NCBI GenBank assembly: GCA_015486505.1
Contig: WFRP01000193.1
Location: 1-38,521 of the forward strand
Direction: 5' to 3'
Length of the DNA: 38,521 bases
From: Pseudomonadota bacterium
Lineage (GTDB): Bacteria > Desulfobacterota > Anaeroferrophillalia > Anaeroferrophillales > Tharpellaceae
A model generated the notes under the pieces. It was not told where the DNA came from. It made no database searches and saw only the letters and a list, made by a program, of their open reading frames with translations. Each line of letters begins with the position of its first letter. Position 1 is the stretch's first letter. A program made the position numbers and the translations under genes. Below are positions 1 through 7,789 of the stretch, piece by piece.

Positions 1-174
1 CCTTTAAGCTCGCTGCGCCCGCCTTGCAAAACTCGCTTACGCTCAAACAGTTGCAATGCTAATGGGCTCCCGCTCGCTTCCGAAAAACAACGAAATCGTT
101 TCCGCAACCGCTTACGAAAAACCACCCCCGCCCCCTCCAGAAAGTGGGGGGGTAAAATTTGGCTGAATAGTTAC
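1..174 (+). repeat. MITE-like element, right part (cut by window edge)
   Basis: This segment is nearly identical to the right two thirds of the complete element at 31465-31703, including the stretch rich in CTCGCT motifs and the C-rich/G-rich block before the end. It finishes with GGCTGAATAGTTAC (161-174), the same 14-bp terminal repeat as the complete copy. The left terminus lies outside the window, so its target duplication cannot be tested. It contains no gene. Confidence 0.8.
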
Positions 175-200
175 ATTATTTTTAAAATAAAGCAATAAAT

Positions 201-587
201 TTACTGCCGGTTGACGAAAGTTATGATCTTTCCAGTCAGGGTTATCCAAAGATTATGTAATGTCTTAAGCTCATTTGCGGTCAGGTCATCATAATGAACC
301 CCGGCGATGACTGCGGTGCTGCGGTCGGTGGCCGCCGCCAGTTTTTCACTGATATATTTTACCATCACATCTTCCTTGTGTCCAGGTTGGGTCAGAATTG
401 ATGAAGTTGCGCTCAATTTATCCGGCCCGGACAGACTCGGGCGCGGCACCGCCAAACCGACGGCGCCGATATGATCCCGGCCCCCGGTGACGATGACGAT
501 TATATCACTGTTGTCGAGGACAATAACGGTTCCCTTAAGCGAAAAACCATTATTGTTCTCGCAGACGATTGTTTCATAACTCTGCAT
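201..587 (-). CDS. LpdD-like small protein (prenylated-flavin chaperone / gallate decarboxylase subunit D family)
   Basis: A 128-residue soluble protein with no signal peptide or membrane segment. The core (TGGRDHIGAVGLA near residues 34-46, VMVKYISEKLAA near 74-85 and GVHYDDLTANEL near 96-107) resembles the LpdD-like family. That family accompanies UbiD-type decarboxylases and is thought to help load or protect the prenylated-FMN cofactor. The resemblance is from memory of the family pattern, not from a search. No ubiD, ubiX or lpdC homologue is visible in the window, so the partner decarboxylase is unknown. The gene follows rfbB on the same strand after about 100 bases and has no clear Shine-Dalgarno sequence. 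It may be the last gene of the rfb transcript or be expressed separately. Confidence 0.6.
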   Translation of the reverse strand: MQSYETIVCENNNGFSLKGTVIVLDNSDIIVIVTGGRDHIGAVGLAVPRPSLSGPDKLSATSSILTQPGHKEDVMVKYISEKLAAATDRSTAVIAGVHYDDLTANELKTLHNLWITLTGKIITFVNRQ

Positions 588-685
588 AGTGTAAGTTTAA
601 ATATTAAGGATGGCAAAAGGTTCGGGGTGTTAACCCGGGCCAGGCGGGATCTCCGGGCGCCATTATCGTTGCGGGTGCTTTTGTT

Positions 686-1741
686 TTAACGCTGCTCGTA
701 CATATCCTGATAATACTTCCGGTAGCTGCCGTCGCGGACCTGATTGAGCCACTCCTGGTTATCAAGATACCAGCCGATGGTCATCTCCATCCCTTTCTCA
801 AGGTTGATTTGCGGCTCCCAGCCTAAATCCTGTTTAATCTTCTCCGCATCGATCGCATATCTTAGATCATGGCCCTGGCGGTCGCCGACGAAGGTGATTA
901 ACTCGGTCCGTTTACGGCCGTCCGGCAGCGGCCCGAGGCGGCGGTCAAGCGAGTTGCAGAGCAGTTTGACCAGTTCAATGTTTTCCATTTCATTATGACC
1001 GCCGATATTATAGGTCTCCCCGGCAGCGGCCTTACGCATTACCAGCACCAGGGCCCGGCAGTGATCTTCAACATAGAGCCAGTCCCGGATATTTTTCCCA
1101 TCCCCATAAACCGGCAGCGCCGCACCTTCAAGGGCGTTGCTGATCATCAGCGGAATCAGTTTCTCCGGAAACTGCAGCGGGCCGTAATTGTTGGAACAGT
1201 TGGTGATTAAAGTGTCGAGTTTATAGGTGTGGTGATAGGCCCGGACCAGGTGATCGGCCGAGGCCTTGCTCGCGGCATAGGGGCTGTTGGGACTGTAGGG
1301 CGTGGTCTCTTTGAAATAGCCTTCGGCCCCTAAAGAACCATAGACTTCATCGGTCGAAACCTGAAGAAAACGGCAGCGGCCGCCGGAGTTGCAATAACTG
1401 CGGAAAGCTTCCAGCAGCGTAAACGTACCCCCGATGTTGGTGTCGATGAAAGCCTTGGGGCCGGTGATACTGCGGTCAACGTGGGATTCCGCGGCAAAAT
1501 TAATGATGAAACCGGGTTTTTCCGTTGCTAAAAGTTTGTCAACCAGCTCGCGGTTACAGATATCGCCGTGGGTAAAGAGGTAGCGGGGATTATCACTGAA
1601 CTCTTTCAGATTTTCCGGGTTGCCGGCATAGGTTACGGCATCAAGATTAATAACGCGGTAGTCGGAAAAATCATTAAGCAGCAGGCGGATAAAATTACTG
1701 CCGATAAAGCCTAAACCGCCGGTGACCAGAACTGTTTTCAT
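686..1741 (-). CDS. rfbB: dTDP-glucose 4,6-dehydratase
   Basis: A 351-residue cytoplasmic short-chain dehydrogenase of the extended type, full length for RfbB/RmlB. The NAD-binding glycine motif GGLGFIGSNF is at residues 8-17. The catalytic triplet STDEVYG puts T130, D131 and E132 in the family positions, and the YxxxK pair is Y155/K159. The enzyme converts dTDP-glucose to dTDP-4-keto-6-deoxyglucose, the second step of dTDP-L-rhamnose synthesis and a branch point to other deoxysugars. It starts 9 bases after the rfbA stop codon, so the two are almost certainly co-transcribed. A candidate rfbD lies about 33 kb away at 35087, and no rfbC is seen in the window. Confidence 0.96.
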   Translation of the reverse strand: MKTVLVTGGLGFIGSNFIRLLLNDFSDYRVINLDAVTYAGNPENLKEFSDNPRYLFTHGDICNRELVDKLLATEKPGFIINFAAESHVDRSITGPKAFIDTNIGGTFTLLEAFRSYCNSGGRCRFLQVSTDEVYGSLGAEGYFKETTPYSPNSPYAASKASADHLVRAYHHTYKLDTLITNCSNNYGPLQFPEKLIPLMISNALEGAALPVYGDGKNIRDWLYVEDHCRALVLVMRKAAAGETYNIGGHNEMENIELVKLLCNSLDRRLGPLPDGRKRTELITFVGDRQGHDLRYAIDAEKIKQDLGWEPQINLEKGMEMTIGWYLDNQEWLNQVRDGSYRKYYQDMYEQR

Positions 1742-1750
1742 ATAGATTGT

Positions 1751-2626
1751 TTATCTCCCTTCGCTTAAGATCTCTTCAAGGTAGGTGCGATAAGGTGAAA
1801 CCGGCATTTTTCGCAGAGTTTCACTTAATTTGTCGTTGTCAATGAAACCCATACGCCAGGCGACTTCTTCAATGCAGCCGAATTTCAAGCCCTGACGCTG
1901 CTCCAGAGTGCCGATGAAATGGCTCGCTTCAAGCAGGCTTTGATGGGTCCCGGTATCAAGCCAGGCGACACCGCGCCCGATTTTCCGGACATTAAGCTCT
2001 TCTTTTTCAAGATAGATCCGGTTTAGGTCGGTGATCTCCAGCTCACCCCGGGCTGATGGCGACATCGCCGCCGCGAGATCGCAGACTTTGTGATCATAAA
2101 CATAAAGCCCGGGGACCGCGTAATGTGATTTCGGGATTTGCGGTTTCTCCTCCAGACTGACAGCTTTGCCGTCGGCAGCAAATTCGACGACGCCGTAACG
2201 TTCCGGATCATTAACGTAGTAGCCGTAAATCAGGGCCCCGGCCGTAAACGCACGGATCGGATTCAGGAAAATATATTTGCCATAGAAGATATTGTCACCC
2301 AGAATCAGGCAGACCGACTGATTAGCGATAAATTCACGACCTAAAATAAAGGCCTGAGCAATACCTTCGGGACGTTCCTGGACTTTATAAGAGAGCTTGA
2401 TCCCGATATCGGAACCGTCCCCTAAAAGGTCGGCAAAGCGGGGCAGATCCTGCGGGGTTGAGATGATCAGGATGTCATTGATCCCGGCCATCATCAAAGT
2501 TGACAGCGGATAGTAGATCATCGGCTTGTCATAGATCGGCAGCAACTGCTTGCTCGCGGTTTTCGAGAGCGGGTAGAGCCGGCTGCCGGCGCCGCCGGCG
2601 AGAATAATTCCTTTGTTTACGGCCAT
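1751..2626 (-). CDS. rfbA: Glucose-1-phosphate thymidylyltransferase
   Basis: A 291-residue nucleotidyltransferase. The N-terminal signature ILAGGAGSRLYP (residues 8-19) followed by SKQLLPIYDKPMIYYP is characteristic of RfbA/RmlA, and the length is normal for the family. It makes dTDP-glucose from dTTP and glucose-1-phosphate, the entry step of the dTDP-rhamnose pathway for surface polysaccharide. It lies directly upstream of rfbB (9-base gap) and 46 bases downstream of the crotonase gene, all on the minus strand. The start codon is an ATG preceded by an A/G-rich stretch, without a strong Shine-Dalgarno sequence. Confidence 0.96.
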   Translation of the reverse strand: MAVNKGIILAGGAGSRLYPLSKTASKQLLPIYDKPMIYYPLSTLMMAGINDILIISTPQDLPRFADLLGDGSDIGIKLSYKVQERPEGIAQAFILGREFIANQSVCLILGDNIFYGKYIFLNPIRAFTAGALIYGYYVNDPERYGVVEFAADGKAVSLEEKPQIPKSHYAVPGLYVYDHKVCDLAAAMSPSARGELEITDLNRIYLEKEELNVRKIGRGVAWLDTGTHQSLLEASHFIGTLEQRQGLKFGCIEEVAWRMGFIDNDKLSETLRKMPVSPYRTYLEEILSEGR

Positions 2627-2672
2627 GTTATTGTCCTGTTGAAAATTTGTTTATGCAGGTTGCGGAAATCAA

Positions 2673-3464
2673 TTAATCCCGGTTGAATTGCGGGGCCTCT
2701 TTTTTGAGAAAAGCACCGACTCCGGCCCGAAAATCCGCAGTTGTCGAAGCCTTGATTATCCCCTGGCGTTCAGCTTCCAGATACTCACTTAAAGATAATC
2801 CCGGCATTTTTGCGAGAATATCCTTGGTTGCGGCCTGAGCTTTGCGTGGCCCCCGGACTAATGATTGCACCAGTTTCAAGGCTGCAGCCTCAGCCTCGCC
2901 GCTGGCAACAAAACGGCTGACCAGGCCGATTTCAGCGGCGGTTTTACCGTCTATCCGGCCGTTGGTCAGAAAAAAATCAGCGGCCCGGGCTTTACCTAAA
3001 GCCTCAATTACGGCAAAGCTGCTGCCGCCGTCGGGAACCGCGGCAATGCCGATGTAACCGGCGACAAAGAGAGCATTTTCAGTCGCCAGACTGATATCCG
3101 CGGCTAACGCCAGCCCGACTCCGGCCCCAGCGCAGACCCCGTCAATCAGCGAAACAAAAATCTTCTCCATGCGTCGGATGGCCAGAGCCGAGGCGTTCAG
3201 GGTCGCCGAAAGTTCTTCGATGGTATTGGTGATGATGCCGGAATCAATGCCCTGCTGAAAACTTATAAGATCACCGCCGCCGGAAAAAATCGGCCCTTCG
3301 GCTTCCAGAAGTATGACCCCGACCTCATCATCCCAGCGCAGTTTTCGTAGAGCTTCCCAGAGTGCGGCTGCCATTTTTGGACTGTAGGCATTAGCTTTTT
3401 CCGGCTGGTTGAGTGTCAGCCGGGCGTAGCCGTCCCGTTTTTTTATCGTGACAAATTCTTTCAT
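2673..3464 (-). CDS. Enoyl-CoA hydratase/isomerase family protein (isomerase-like active site)
   Basis: A 263-residue crotonase-fold protein. The oxyanion-hole region FSGGGDL is at residues 60-66 and the second half of the fold (GAGVGLALAADI) at 113-124. By alignment to rat crotonase, the two catalytic glutamates are replaced: the Glu144 position is G117 and the Glu164 position is Y137. An aspartate is present instead in PDGG (D145). This pattern recalls PaaG-like and delta3-delta2 enoyl-CoA isomerases more than hydratases, so double-bond or ring isomerisation of an acyl-CoA is more likely than hydration. The true substrate is unknown. The gene heads the minus-strand run crotonase-rfbA-rfbB, but no fatty-acid or aromatic degradation genes are next to it. 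Confidence 0.85.
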   Translation of the reverse strand: MKEFVTIKKRDGYARLTLNQPEKANAYSPKMAAALWEALRKLRWDDEVGVILLEAEGPIFSGGGDLISFQQGIDSGIITNTIEELSATLNASALAIRRMEKIFVSLIDGVCAGAGVGLALAADISLATENALFVAGYIGIAAVPDGGSSFAVIEALGKARAADFFLTNGRIDGKTAAEIGLVSRFVASGEAEAAALKLVQSLVRGPRKAQAATKDILAKMPGLSLSEYLEAERQGIIKASTTADFRAGVGAFLKKEAPQFNRD

Positions 3465-3546
3465 AATAACCCTATTCCAGTCAGTTAGAATTGACGGGTC
3501 TACATACTAATTGGCGTTCGCTTTGTCAACTTTTAACAAAAAATAC

Positions 3547-3575
3547 TTGACACTAAAACGCCCCTAAGTTATAAG
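3547..3575 (+). promoter_or_regulatory. Sigma-70 promoter of tRNA-Asn
   Basis: A perfect TTGACA -35 box (3547-3552), a 17-base spacer and a TATAAG -10 box (3570-3575). It is 13 bases upstream of the tRNA-Asn 5' end, with a GC-rich CGCC discriminator after the -10 box. Orientation and spacing leave little doubt about its target. Confidence 0.85.
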
Positions 3576-3588
3576 CGCCAGACTTTGT

Positions 3589-3664
3589 TCCCCGGTAGCT
3601 CAGTCGGTAGAGCGGGTGGCTGTTAACCACTAGGTCGGCGGTTCGAGCCCGTCCCGGGGAGCCA
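3589..3664 (+). tRNA. tRNA-Asn (GTT)
   Basis: A complete 76-nt cloverleaf with encoded CCA. The acceptor stem is TCCCCGG paired with CCGGGGA, with discriminator G. The T-loop is GGTTCGAGCCC-like, and the anticodon loop CTGTTAA gives anticodon GTT at 3622-3624. It has its own promoter upstream and its own terminator directly downstream. Its 3' side is bordered by recombinase and toxin-antitoxin relics, as expected of a tRNA used as an integration site. Confidence 0.97.
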
Positions 3665-3672
3665 GATATCAG

Positions 3673-3708
3673 AAAAGCCGTTTTCTTCATTGAAAACGGC
3701 TTTTTTTT
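3673..3708 (+). terminator. Rho-independent terminator after tRNA-Asn
   Basis: A 13-bp perfect stem (AAAAGCCGTTTTC at 3673-3685 and its complement at 3692-3704) with a 6-base loop, followed by a run of T. It starts 9 bases after the tRNA CCA end. Confidence 0.92.
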
Positions 3709-3940
3709 GTGCTTGAGCCAGGTTGTTTTCGGCAATTATATCAAAAGGTTGGCGGTAGTTTGGTGAGAGTTTGCCACTCTTCCAAATGGAGTTCGAACAG
3801 ACGAAGTTCAGGATCTTTCTCTTTTCTTGCAGAGTTTGTTTTTCATAAAGAAAAACAGCACGTTGTGACAGTCCCAGCAATTTGATCCCATCATCAAAAT
3901 AAGCCCGGTTGGCTCTGGTAGCGTAACCCCATCCTTAAGG
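3700..3940 (-). pseudogene. Serine recombinase, C-terminal relic
   Basis: Read on the minus strand, this stretch encodes a peptide (FDDGIKLLGLSQRA, then LQEKRKILNFVCSNSIWK, then LSPNYRQPFDIIAE) that matches the usual C-terminal tail of large serine recombinases. The catalytic and DNA-binding domains are gone. The frame is closed by a stop codon just upstream of the surviving piece, and downstream it runs on antisense through the tRNA terminator and tRNA-Asn with no native end. It is therefore a fragment, not a working gene. Its position against the 3' side of tRNA-Asn suggests the eroded end of an integrated element. Confidence 0.7.
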
Positions 3941-4064
3941 TTGCGGTAGAGACGGTCGGTTTTTTATAGCGTGCTGGTTCAACAGCTTTAACTGGGATGG
4001 GATAGAAAACCCTTCTTTTTATTGCTCTTTGGAGGATACTCTGGCGTAGATAACAGCCGTCTAA

Positions 4065-4175
4065 ATGGAATGTTTATGTTGGTTGTTAGTTATGGCAGTC
4101 AGCCCTCATGATGTTAAGGTACTAAAAAAGGCCAGATCAAGAATGGACGAGGTAAAAGAAAATGAAACATTCTGA
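4065..4175 (+). pseudogene. Possible relic of a HigB/RelE-type toxin gene (C-terminal end)
   Basis: A 36-codon open stretch from an ATG at 4065 ends in VKVLKKARSRMDEVKE and a TGA at 4173-4175. The basic, helical end resembles the C-terminus of phage-type HigB (Gp49-like) toxins. The frame overlaps the start of the following XRE-type gene by 14 bases, as is usual in higBA pairs. A complete toxin is about 100-120 residues, so most of it is missing and a stop codon lies just upstream. The identification is tentative. Confidence 0.35.
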
Positions 4176-4452
4176 GCTCAAAGAAACTGCATTGAAAAAT
4201 GCTTCTGTAAAAAATATGTATGATGCCTTAGAGCCTGAATTTTTGCTGTTGCGGGATCTGCTCAAAGCCCGTCGTGAATGTGGGATGAGTCAGGCTGAAA
4301 TTGCCGATCGCATGGGTACGAAACCACCAGCTGTTACCAGGCTGGAGTCGTCATTGAGTAGCGGCAAACACTCGCCATCGATAGCGACTTTAAAAAAATA
4401 TGCTGACGCTTTAAATTGCCACTTGGAGATAAGGCTTGTTGCCAACAGGTAG
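4162..4452 (+). CDS. XRE-family helix-turn-helix protein (HigA-like antitoxin)
   Basis: A 96-residue protein with a Cro/C1-type helix-turn-helix over roughly residues 35-85. Key segments are LLKARRECGMSQAEIADRMG, KPPAVTRLES and SPSIATLKKYADAL. This C-terminally placed XRE domain is typical of HigA-type antitoxins that follow a HigB-type toxin gene. A weak Shine-Dalgarno sequence (GAGG) lies 9 bases before the ATG. The apparent toxin gene in front is only a remnant, so this may be an orphan antitoxin or repressor. With the recombinase relic it makes up a decayed accessory segment beside tRNA-Asn. Its composition is more A+T-rich than the neighbouring core genes. Confidence 0.8.
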   Translation: MKHSELKETALKNASVKNMYDALEPEFLLLRDLLKARRECGMSQAEIADRMGTKPPAVTRLESSLSSGKHSPSIATLKKYADALNCHLEIRLVANR

Positions 4453-4555
4453 CCAAAAAAGTTTCTTACGGCTGATGGTTACACAAAAATCTCCAGAGAC
4501 AATCATGATGTCTTCCGCCAATCTAAAATTTGCGTCAAATTCTCAAACTTTAAGA

Positions 4556-6931
4556 TTAATCGTTAATACTCGTAACATTATTTCGGTCTGGGTTGAGCAG
4601 GCGCTCAAGTCTTGCGCTGATTTCGGGCGAAATTGAGCGAAAATGCAGGTCGTTCTGGGGGAAAGGAATGTTGATTCCAGCTTCCTTGAATTGTCGGTAG
4701 AGGGCAAAATAGTAGTCGCTTTTCAGGCCCGAAGGGGCTTTGAGGTTGGTCATCCGGCACCAGACCCGGATGGAAAAATCAAGGCTGTTGTCGCCGAAGC
4801 CTTCAAAGAAAATGCGTAAGGGGTGGAGAAAATCTTCCCGGGTGATGCTGACTTCCCGGGCGGCGGCTTCAGCCAGTTTTACCACTTCATCAGGGTCGCT
4901 GTCGTAAGCGACGCCGAACGGAATGTTCAAGCGGCGCCAGTCATCACCGTAGGTCCAGGTGTTGACCCGGTTGGAAATCAGATCAGAGTTCGGGACAATT
5001 ATATCCTCGCCTTCAACTGTACGCACCACGGTGGTCCTGAGTGACACCTTTTTGACTTCACCGACGATCCCTTCCGTCAGATGGACATAATCGCCGACTT
5101 TTATCGTCTGCTCGCCTAAAAGGATGATGCCGCTGATAAAATTGTTGGAGATTGTCTGGAGGCCGAATCCGATTCCAACCCCGAGCGCTCCGAGAATAAT
5201 GCTGAGCTGGCTCAGATCCAGTCCGGCTGTCGAGAGAATGATAAAAGTACCGATCAGGATGCAGGCGTAGTAAGCCAGAGTCGTAATCGAATTGATGGCG
5301 CCGACAGACATCCCGATTTTTTTTTCCAGCAGAGTCGCAATCCGGCGCCGTAACCAGCGCAGGAAGAAGATGCTGAGAAAAAAGAGAAAGATGATTTTTA
5401 AGATTATTGCCAAAGTTACCATTGAGGTACCGATGGCAAAAAGCGGGAAGTAGAGAACTTTCAGGGTCTGATCCTTAAGATCGGCAAGGTGAAGCTCGCT
5501 CCAGGCCTTGATCCGGTCTTTGCGGCTGATCATAAAACGGTTCAGATCGACAATCTGGTCAATTTCCCTTTTGATGTTTCTGATATCATGGTCGTTGTCG
5601 GAGAGTGTCAGGTAAAGTTTGTCCAGGTTTTCATTCACTTTAAGGGCCTGGCGGGATAAAGCCCGCCAGGTTTTGCTCAGAGTTACCGGCGGGTCGGCTT
5701 TTGCTTTGTTGTTTATGGTTACCAGGCGTTGGGTCAGATTGGAACGGGCCAGGGTAACATCGGCAATGGAGGTGTTGGTTTCATCAAGTTTCTGCTGCAA
5801 CTTGCTCGATTCCTGACTCCATTGCTTGATAAAATCAGTCAAAAGTTTCGATTCTTTGCGCTGGTGATAGTTGGTCAGCCACTGGAGCCTGAATTGAGAG
5901 TGTAAGAGTTTAACTTTGCAGTTAAGCCGTTTCTGGTTGAGGATATGGATGCGGTGTTTCAGGGCATCAATGATTAACTCAATCCGTTCTTTTTCAAGCC
6001 GCAGAGTGTCGGCCGCCGGGGATTTGCCGTCTGAGGATTTTATGCGGTTGAGAATATCGTCAAGCCGGGCTTCATAAATAATGATGCGGCCGTTGAGATC
6101 CTGATATTCCGCACTGGTTGAATTAGTGGTTTTCTTAAAAAGCGCCAGTTGTTTGCGGTTTAGCCGGCGGGCTTTAGCGATGTCTTCCTGAGTGACTTTA
6201 AGGTGGGTAAACGATTCTTTAACCCAGTTTGTGGCTTCTTTTTTCAGTTGATCAAGTTTATTAATTCGGGTTTCCAGCTTGGGCTGCCGGATTTTAAGGA
6301 GGGCGTATTCGCTCTGGAGGTTGAGTAGCTTTCCGTATTTGTCATAGAGTAAAAGGTAAGCATTGCTGTTGGTCTGCAGCAGTTTGGCATAGTCTGAAAG
6401 CTGGGCAATGGCGCTTTCCTGAAGGTTTTGCAGGCGATTCTGCAACAGGACCAAACGTTTATGCGTACGGTTCAGCCGGGAGTTGATTTGAGCTTGAAAG
6501 GCAATGATCTTGTCGAAATTTTCAATATTGTAGGGTGGGCCCGTAACTGCCGGTTTTTGCGGGGGGAGGGCCGGGCTTCGTGAGAGCTCTGTGGTAAGGC
6601 TTTTGTATTGTAAAGAGAGGCCTTGAAAAAGATCCTTAACCGCAGTGGTGCTGCTTTGCGTGAAAATGTTGAGCTCTTTCCGGGGGGTTCCGGGGAGTGC
6701 ATTGTCACTGGTTTGCGGGTTATCTTTGCGGGAAACCCGGTCGATATCGGTTATAATCTTTTTTATCTCGCTGCGTCTTTTTTTTATATAGGCCGTGATT
6801 TCCTTAACTGACCCGGTGTACAGGTTTTTATCAAGCGGCGCGTCAACCTTGGGGGGCTGGGCCCGGCCCGTCAACGGGATGACGGTTAGCAGAAACAGCA
6901 ATAAGGTGATGATGAGCGGTTTTTTTTTCAT
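4556..6931 (-). CDS. Large MscS-family mechanosensitive channel with a periplasmic coiled-coil region
   Basis: A protein of about 791 residues from the ATG at 6931; an upstream ATG at 6958 would add nine residues. The later start gives a classical signal peptide (MKKKPLII followed by a leucine-rich core, cleavage near GRAQ). Residues about 30-470 are a long charged helical region rich in predicted coiled coil, resembling the periplasmic part of MscK/YbiO-type channels. Then come several membrane segments and a typical MscS core. The pore helix region is GALGVGIGFGLQTISNNFIS, followed by the beta domain (GDYVHLTEGIVGEVKKVSLR, PNSDLISN) and the alpha/beta domain. It should release solutes on hypo-osmotic shock. 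No strong ribosome-binding site precedes either start. It stands alone. Confidence 0.92.
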   Translation of the reverse strand: MKKKPLIITLLLFLLTVIPLTGRAQPPKVDAPLDKNLYTGSVKEITAYIKKRRSEIKKIITDIDRVSRKDNPQTSDNALPGTPRKELNIFTQSSTTAVKDLFQGLSLQYKSLTTELSRSPALPPQKPAVTGPPYNIENFDKIIAFQAQINSRLNRTHKRLVLLQNRLQNLQESAIAQLSDYAKLLQTNSNAYLLLYDKYGKLLNLQSEYALLKIRQPKLETRINKLDQLKKEATNWVKESFTHLKVTQEDIAKARRLNRKQLALFKKTTNSTSAEYQDLNGRIIIYEARLDDILNRIKSSDGKSPAADTLRLEKERIELIIDALKHRIHILNQKRLNCKVKLLHSQFRLQWLTNYHQRKESKLLTDFIKQWSQESSKLQQKLDETNTSIADVTLARSNLTQRLVTINNKAKADPPVTLSKTWRALSRQALKVNENLDKLYLTLSDNDHDIRNIKREIDQIVDLNRFMISRKDRIKAWSELHLADLKDQTLKVLYFPLFAIGTSMVTLAIILKIIFLFFLSIFFLRWLRRRIATLLEKKIGMSVGAINSITTLAYYACILIGTFIILSTAGLDLSQLSIILGALGVGIGFGLQTISNNFISGIILLGEQTIKVGDYVHLTEGIVGEVKKVSLRTTVVRTVEGEDIIVPNSDLISNRVNTWTYGDDWRRLNIPFGVAYDSDPDEVVKLAEAAAREVSITREDFLHPLRIFFEGFGDNSLDFSIRVWCRMTNLKAPSGLKSDYYFALYRQFKEAGINIPFPQNDLHFRSISPEISARLERLLNPDRNNVTSIND

Positions 6932-7011
6932 AATTTTTACAGGTGCAGCCGTAGGCATAAATTTGAAATCATTAAGGTTTCAGGGTATTGCAAATCAGAA
7001 AATTCCGGCTT

Positions 7012-7362
7012 TTACCATAAGCAGAAAACTTTCCGGCCATTTTCGGGGCGGGCTTTAAGTTTTTCCATATGGCGGAGTGTGGCGATTTCTCTTTCAAGCT
7101 CTTTTTCTTTAAGCTTGAGCCGGGCCGCGAGGTCAGCCAGGGTTATGCCGCCGGTATCGTCAAGAATTTTTATGATACTCTGTTGGATCGGGGTCAGCGT
7201 GATTTCGGAGGTGGCGCAGGCTTTGGCGTGTTTAACCGCCCAGGGGTCGCATATCCGGGTGGGGGACAGAACATCCATGTAACAGTCGTCACAAAGGGTT
7301 TCGCTGTGGTGCTGTCTTTCTTCACCTTTTTCAATTTCGTCGCCGCATCGGTTACATCGCAT
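7012..7362 (-). CDS. Zinc-ribbon plus winged-helix-like protein of unknown function
   Basis: A 116-residue protein from the ATG at 7362, which has an AAGGA sequence 9 bases upstream. The N-terminus carries two CxxC pairs (CNRC and CDDC, about 20 residues apart) that could bind one zinc ion. The C-terminal half (LTPIQQSIIKILDDTGGITL, then LAARLKLKEKELEREIATLR) reads like a winged helix-turn-helix. Together these suggest a small DNA-binding or transcription-associated protein, but I do not recognise a named family. It lies 80 bases from the start of the MscS-type gene and the two could share a transcript. On its upstream side are a perfect palindrome and a tandem pair of R1 repeats. Confidence 0.75.
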   Translation of the reverse strand: MRCNRCGDEIEKGEERQHHSETLCDDCYMDVLSPTRICDPWAVKHAKACATSEITLTPIQQSIIKILDDTGGITLADLAARLKLKEKELEREIATLRHMEKLKARPENGRKVFCLW

Positions 7363-7443
7363 GGTCAATTATCCTTATCAGTAGGTTGGTTTCCACATAA
7401 CTATAACACTAAAATCAAAATAATGGCAAGAATGTCGAAAAGA

Positions 7444-7479
7444 AAAAGGCCCGGCCGCGAATTCGCGGCCGGGCCTTTT
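7444..7479. terminator. Perfect 36-bp palindrome, probable bidirectional terminator
   Basis: An unbroken 36-bp inverted repeat centred on GAATTC. It has AAAAGG at the left edge, CCTTTT at the right edge and very G+C-rich arms. On either strand it would form a strong stem ending in four U residues. It lies between two minus-strand genes, so its minus-strand use would end a transcript entering from the cytochrome gene. Confidence 0.65.
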
Positions 7480-7496
7480 CAGGTTAAATCTCAAGA

Positions 7497-7659
7497 ATTA
7501 GTACCTTACAGGTTATTTTCTTGTTTTTTTCGACAGCTTTTTTCAACTGTAAAAACTAGAAAATGTTCTGATAAGAGTACTTATTTGCGACCAGCGGAAG
7601 TGCCCCTGGGTGCGGGTCGCAAAGGCTCAATTGGGCTGCGGGATTTGTTCCCGCATTAG
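7497..7659 (+). repeat. R1 repeat unit, long-loop form
   Basis: First of two tandem R1 units. It starts ATTAGTACCTTACAGG and ends TTCCCGCATTAG. Three nested stems are visible. The first is an imperfect outer hairpin whose arms include ATTTTCTTG/CAAGAAAAT-type sequences, although this copy has CTAG in place of CAAG. The second is a perfect 9-bp stem TTTGCGACC (7584-7592)/GGTCGCAAA (7615-7623). The third is a GCGGGA/TCCCGC-type hairpin at the end. It has no open frame of its own. Confidence 0.8.
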
Positions 7660-7783
7660 TACCTTACAGGTTATTTTCTGCACAAAAAAACAAGATTTAA
7701 TAATCAGAAAATGTTCTGATAAGAGTACTTATTTGCGGGCCGAAAAAGCCCTGTTTGGGTTGCGGGATTTGTCCCCGCATTAG
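7655..7783 (+). repeat. R1 repeat unit, short-loop form
   Basis: Second tandem unit, sharing the ATTAG junction (7655-7659) with the first. It has a shorter inner loop (GCACAAAAAAAC...) and GCGGGCCG in place of the GCGACC stem. It ends with CCCCGCATTAG, seven bases before the stop codon of the cytochrome gene. Confidence 0.8.
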
Positions 7784-7789
7784 AGTGTT

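Noticed and set aside
3553..3735. A minus-strand open frame over tRNA-Asn
   Set aside because: Its product contains the well-known false protein pattern (GSPGRARTADLVV) produced by translating tRNA genes in antisense.
7069..7659. A 196-codon plus-strand open frame
   Set aside because: It is antisense to the zinc-ribbon gene and then crosses the palindrome and an R1 unit; it has no coherent protein features.
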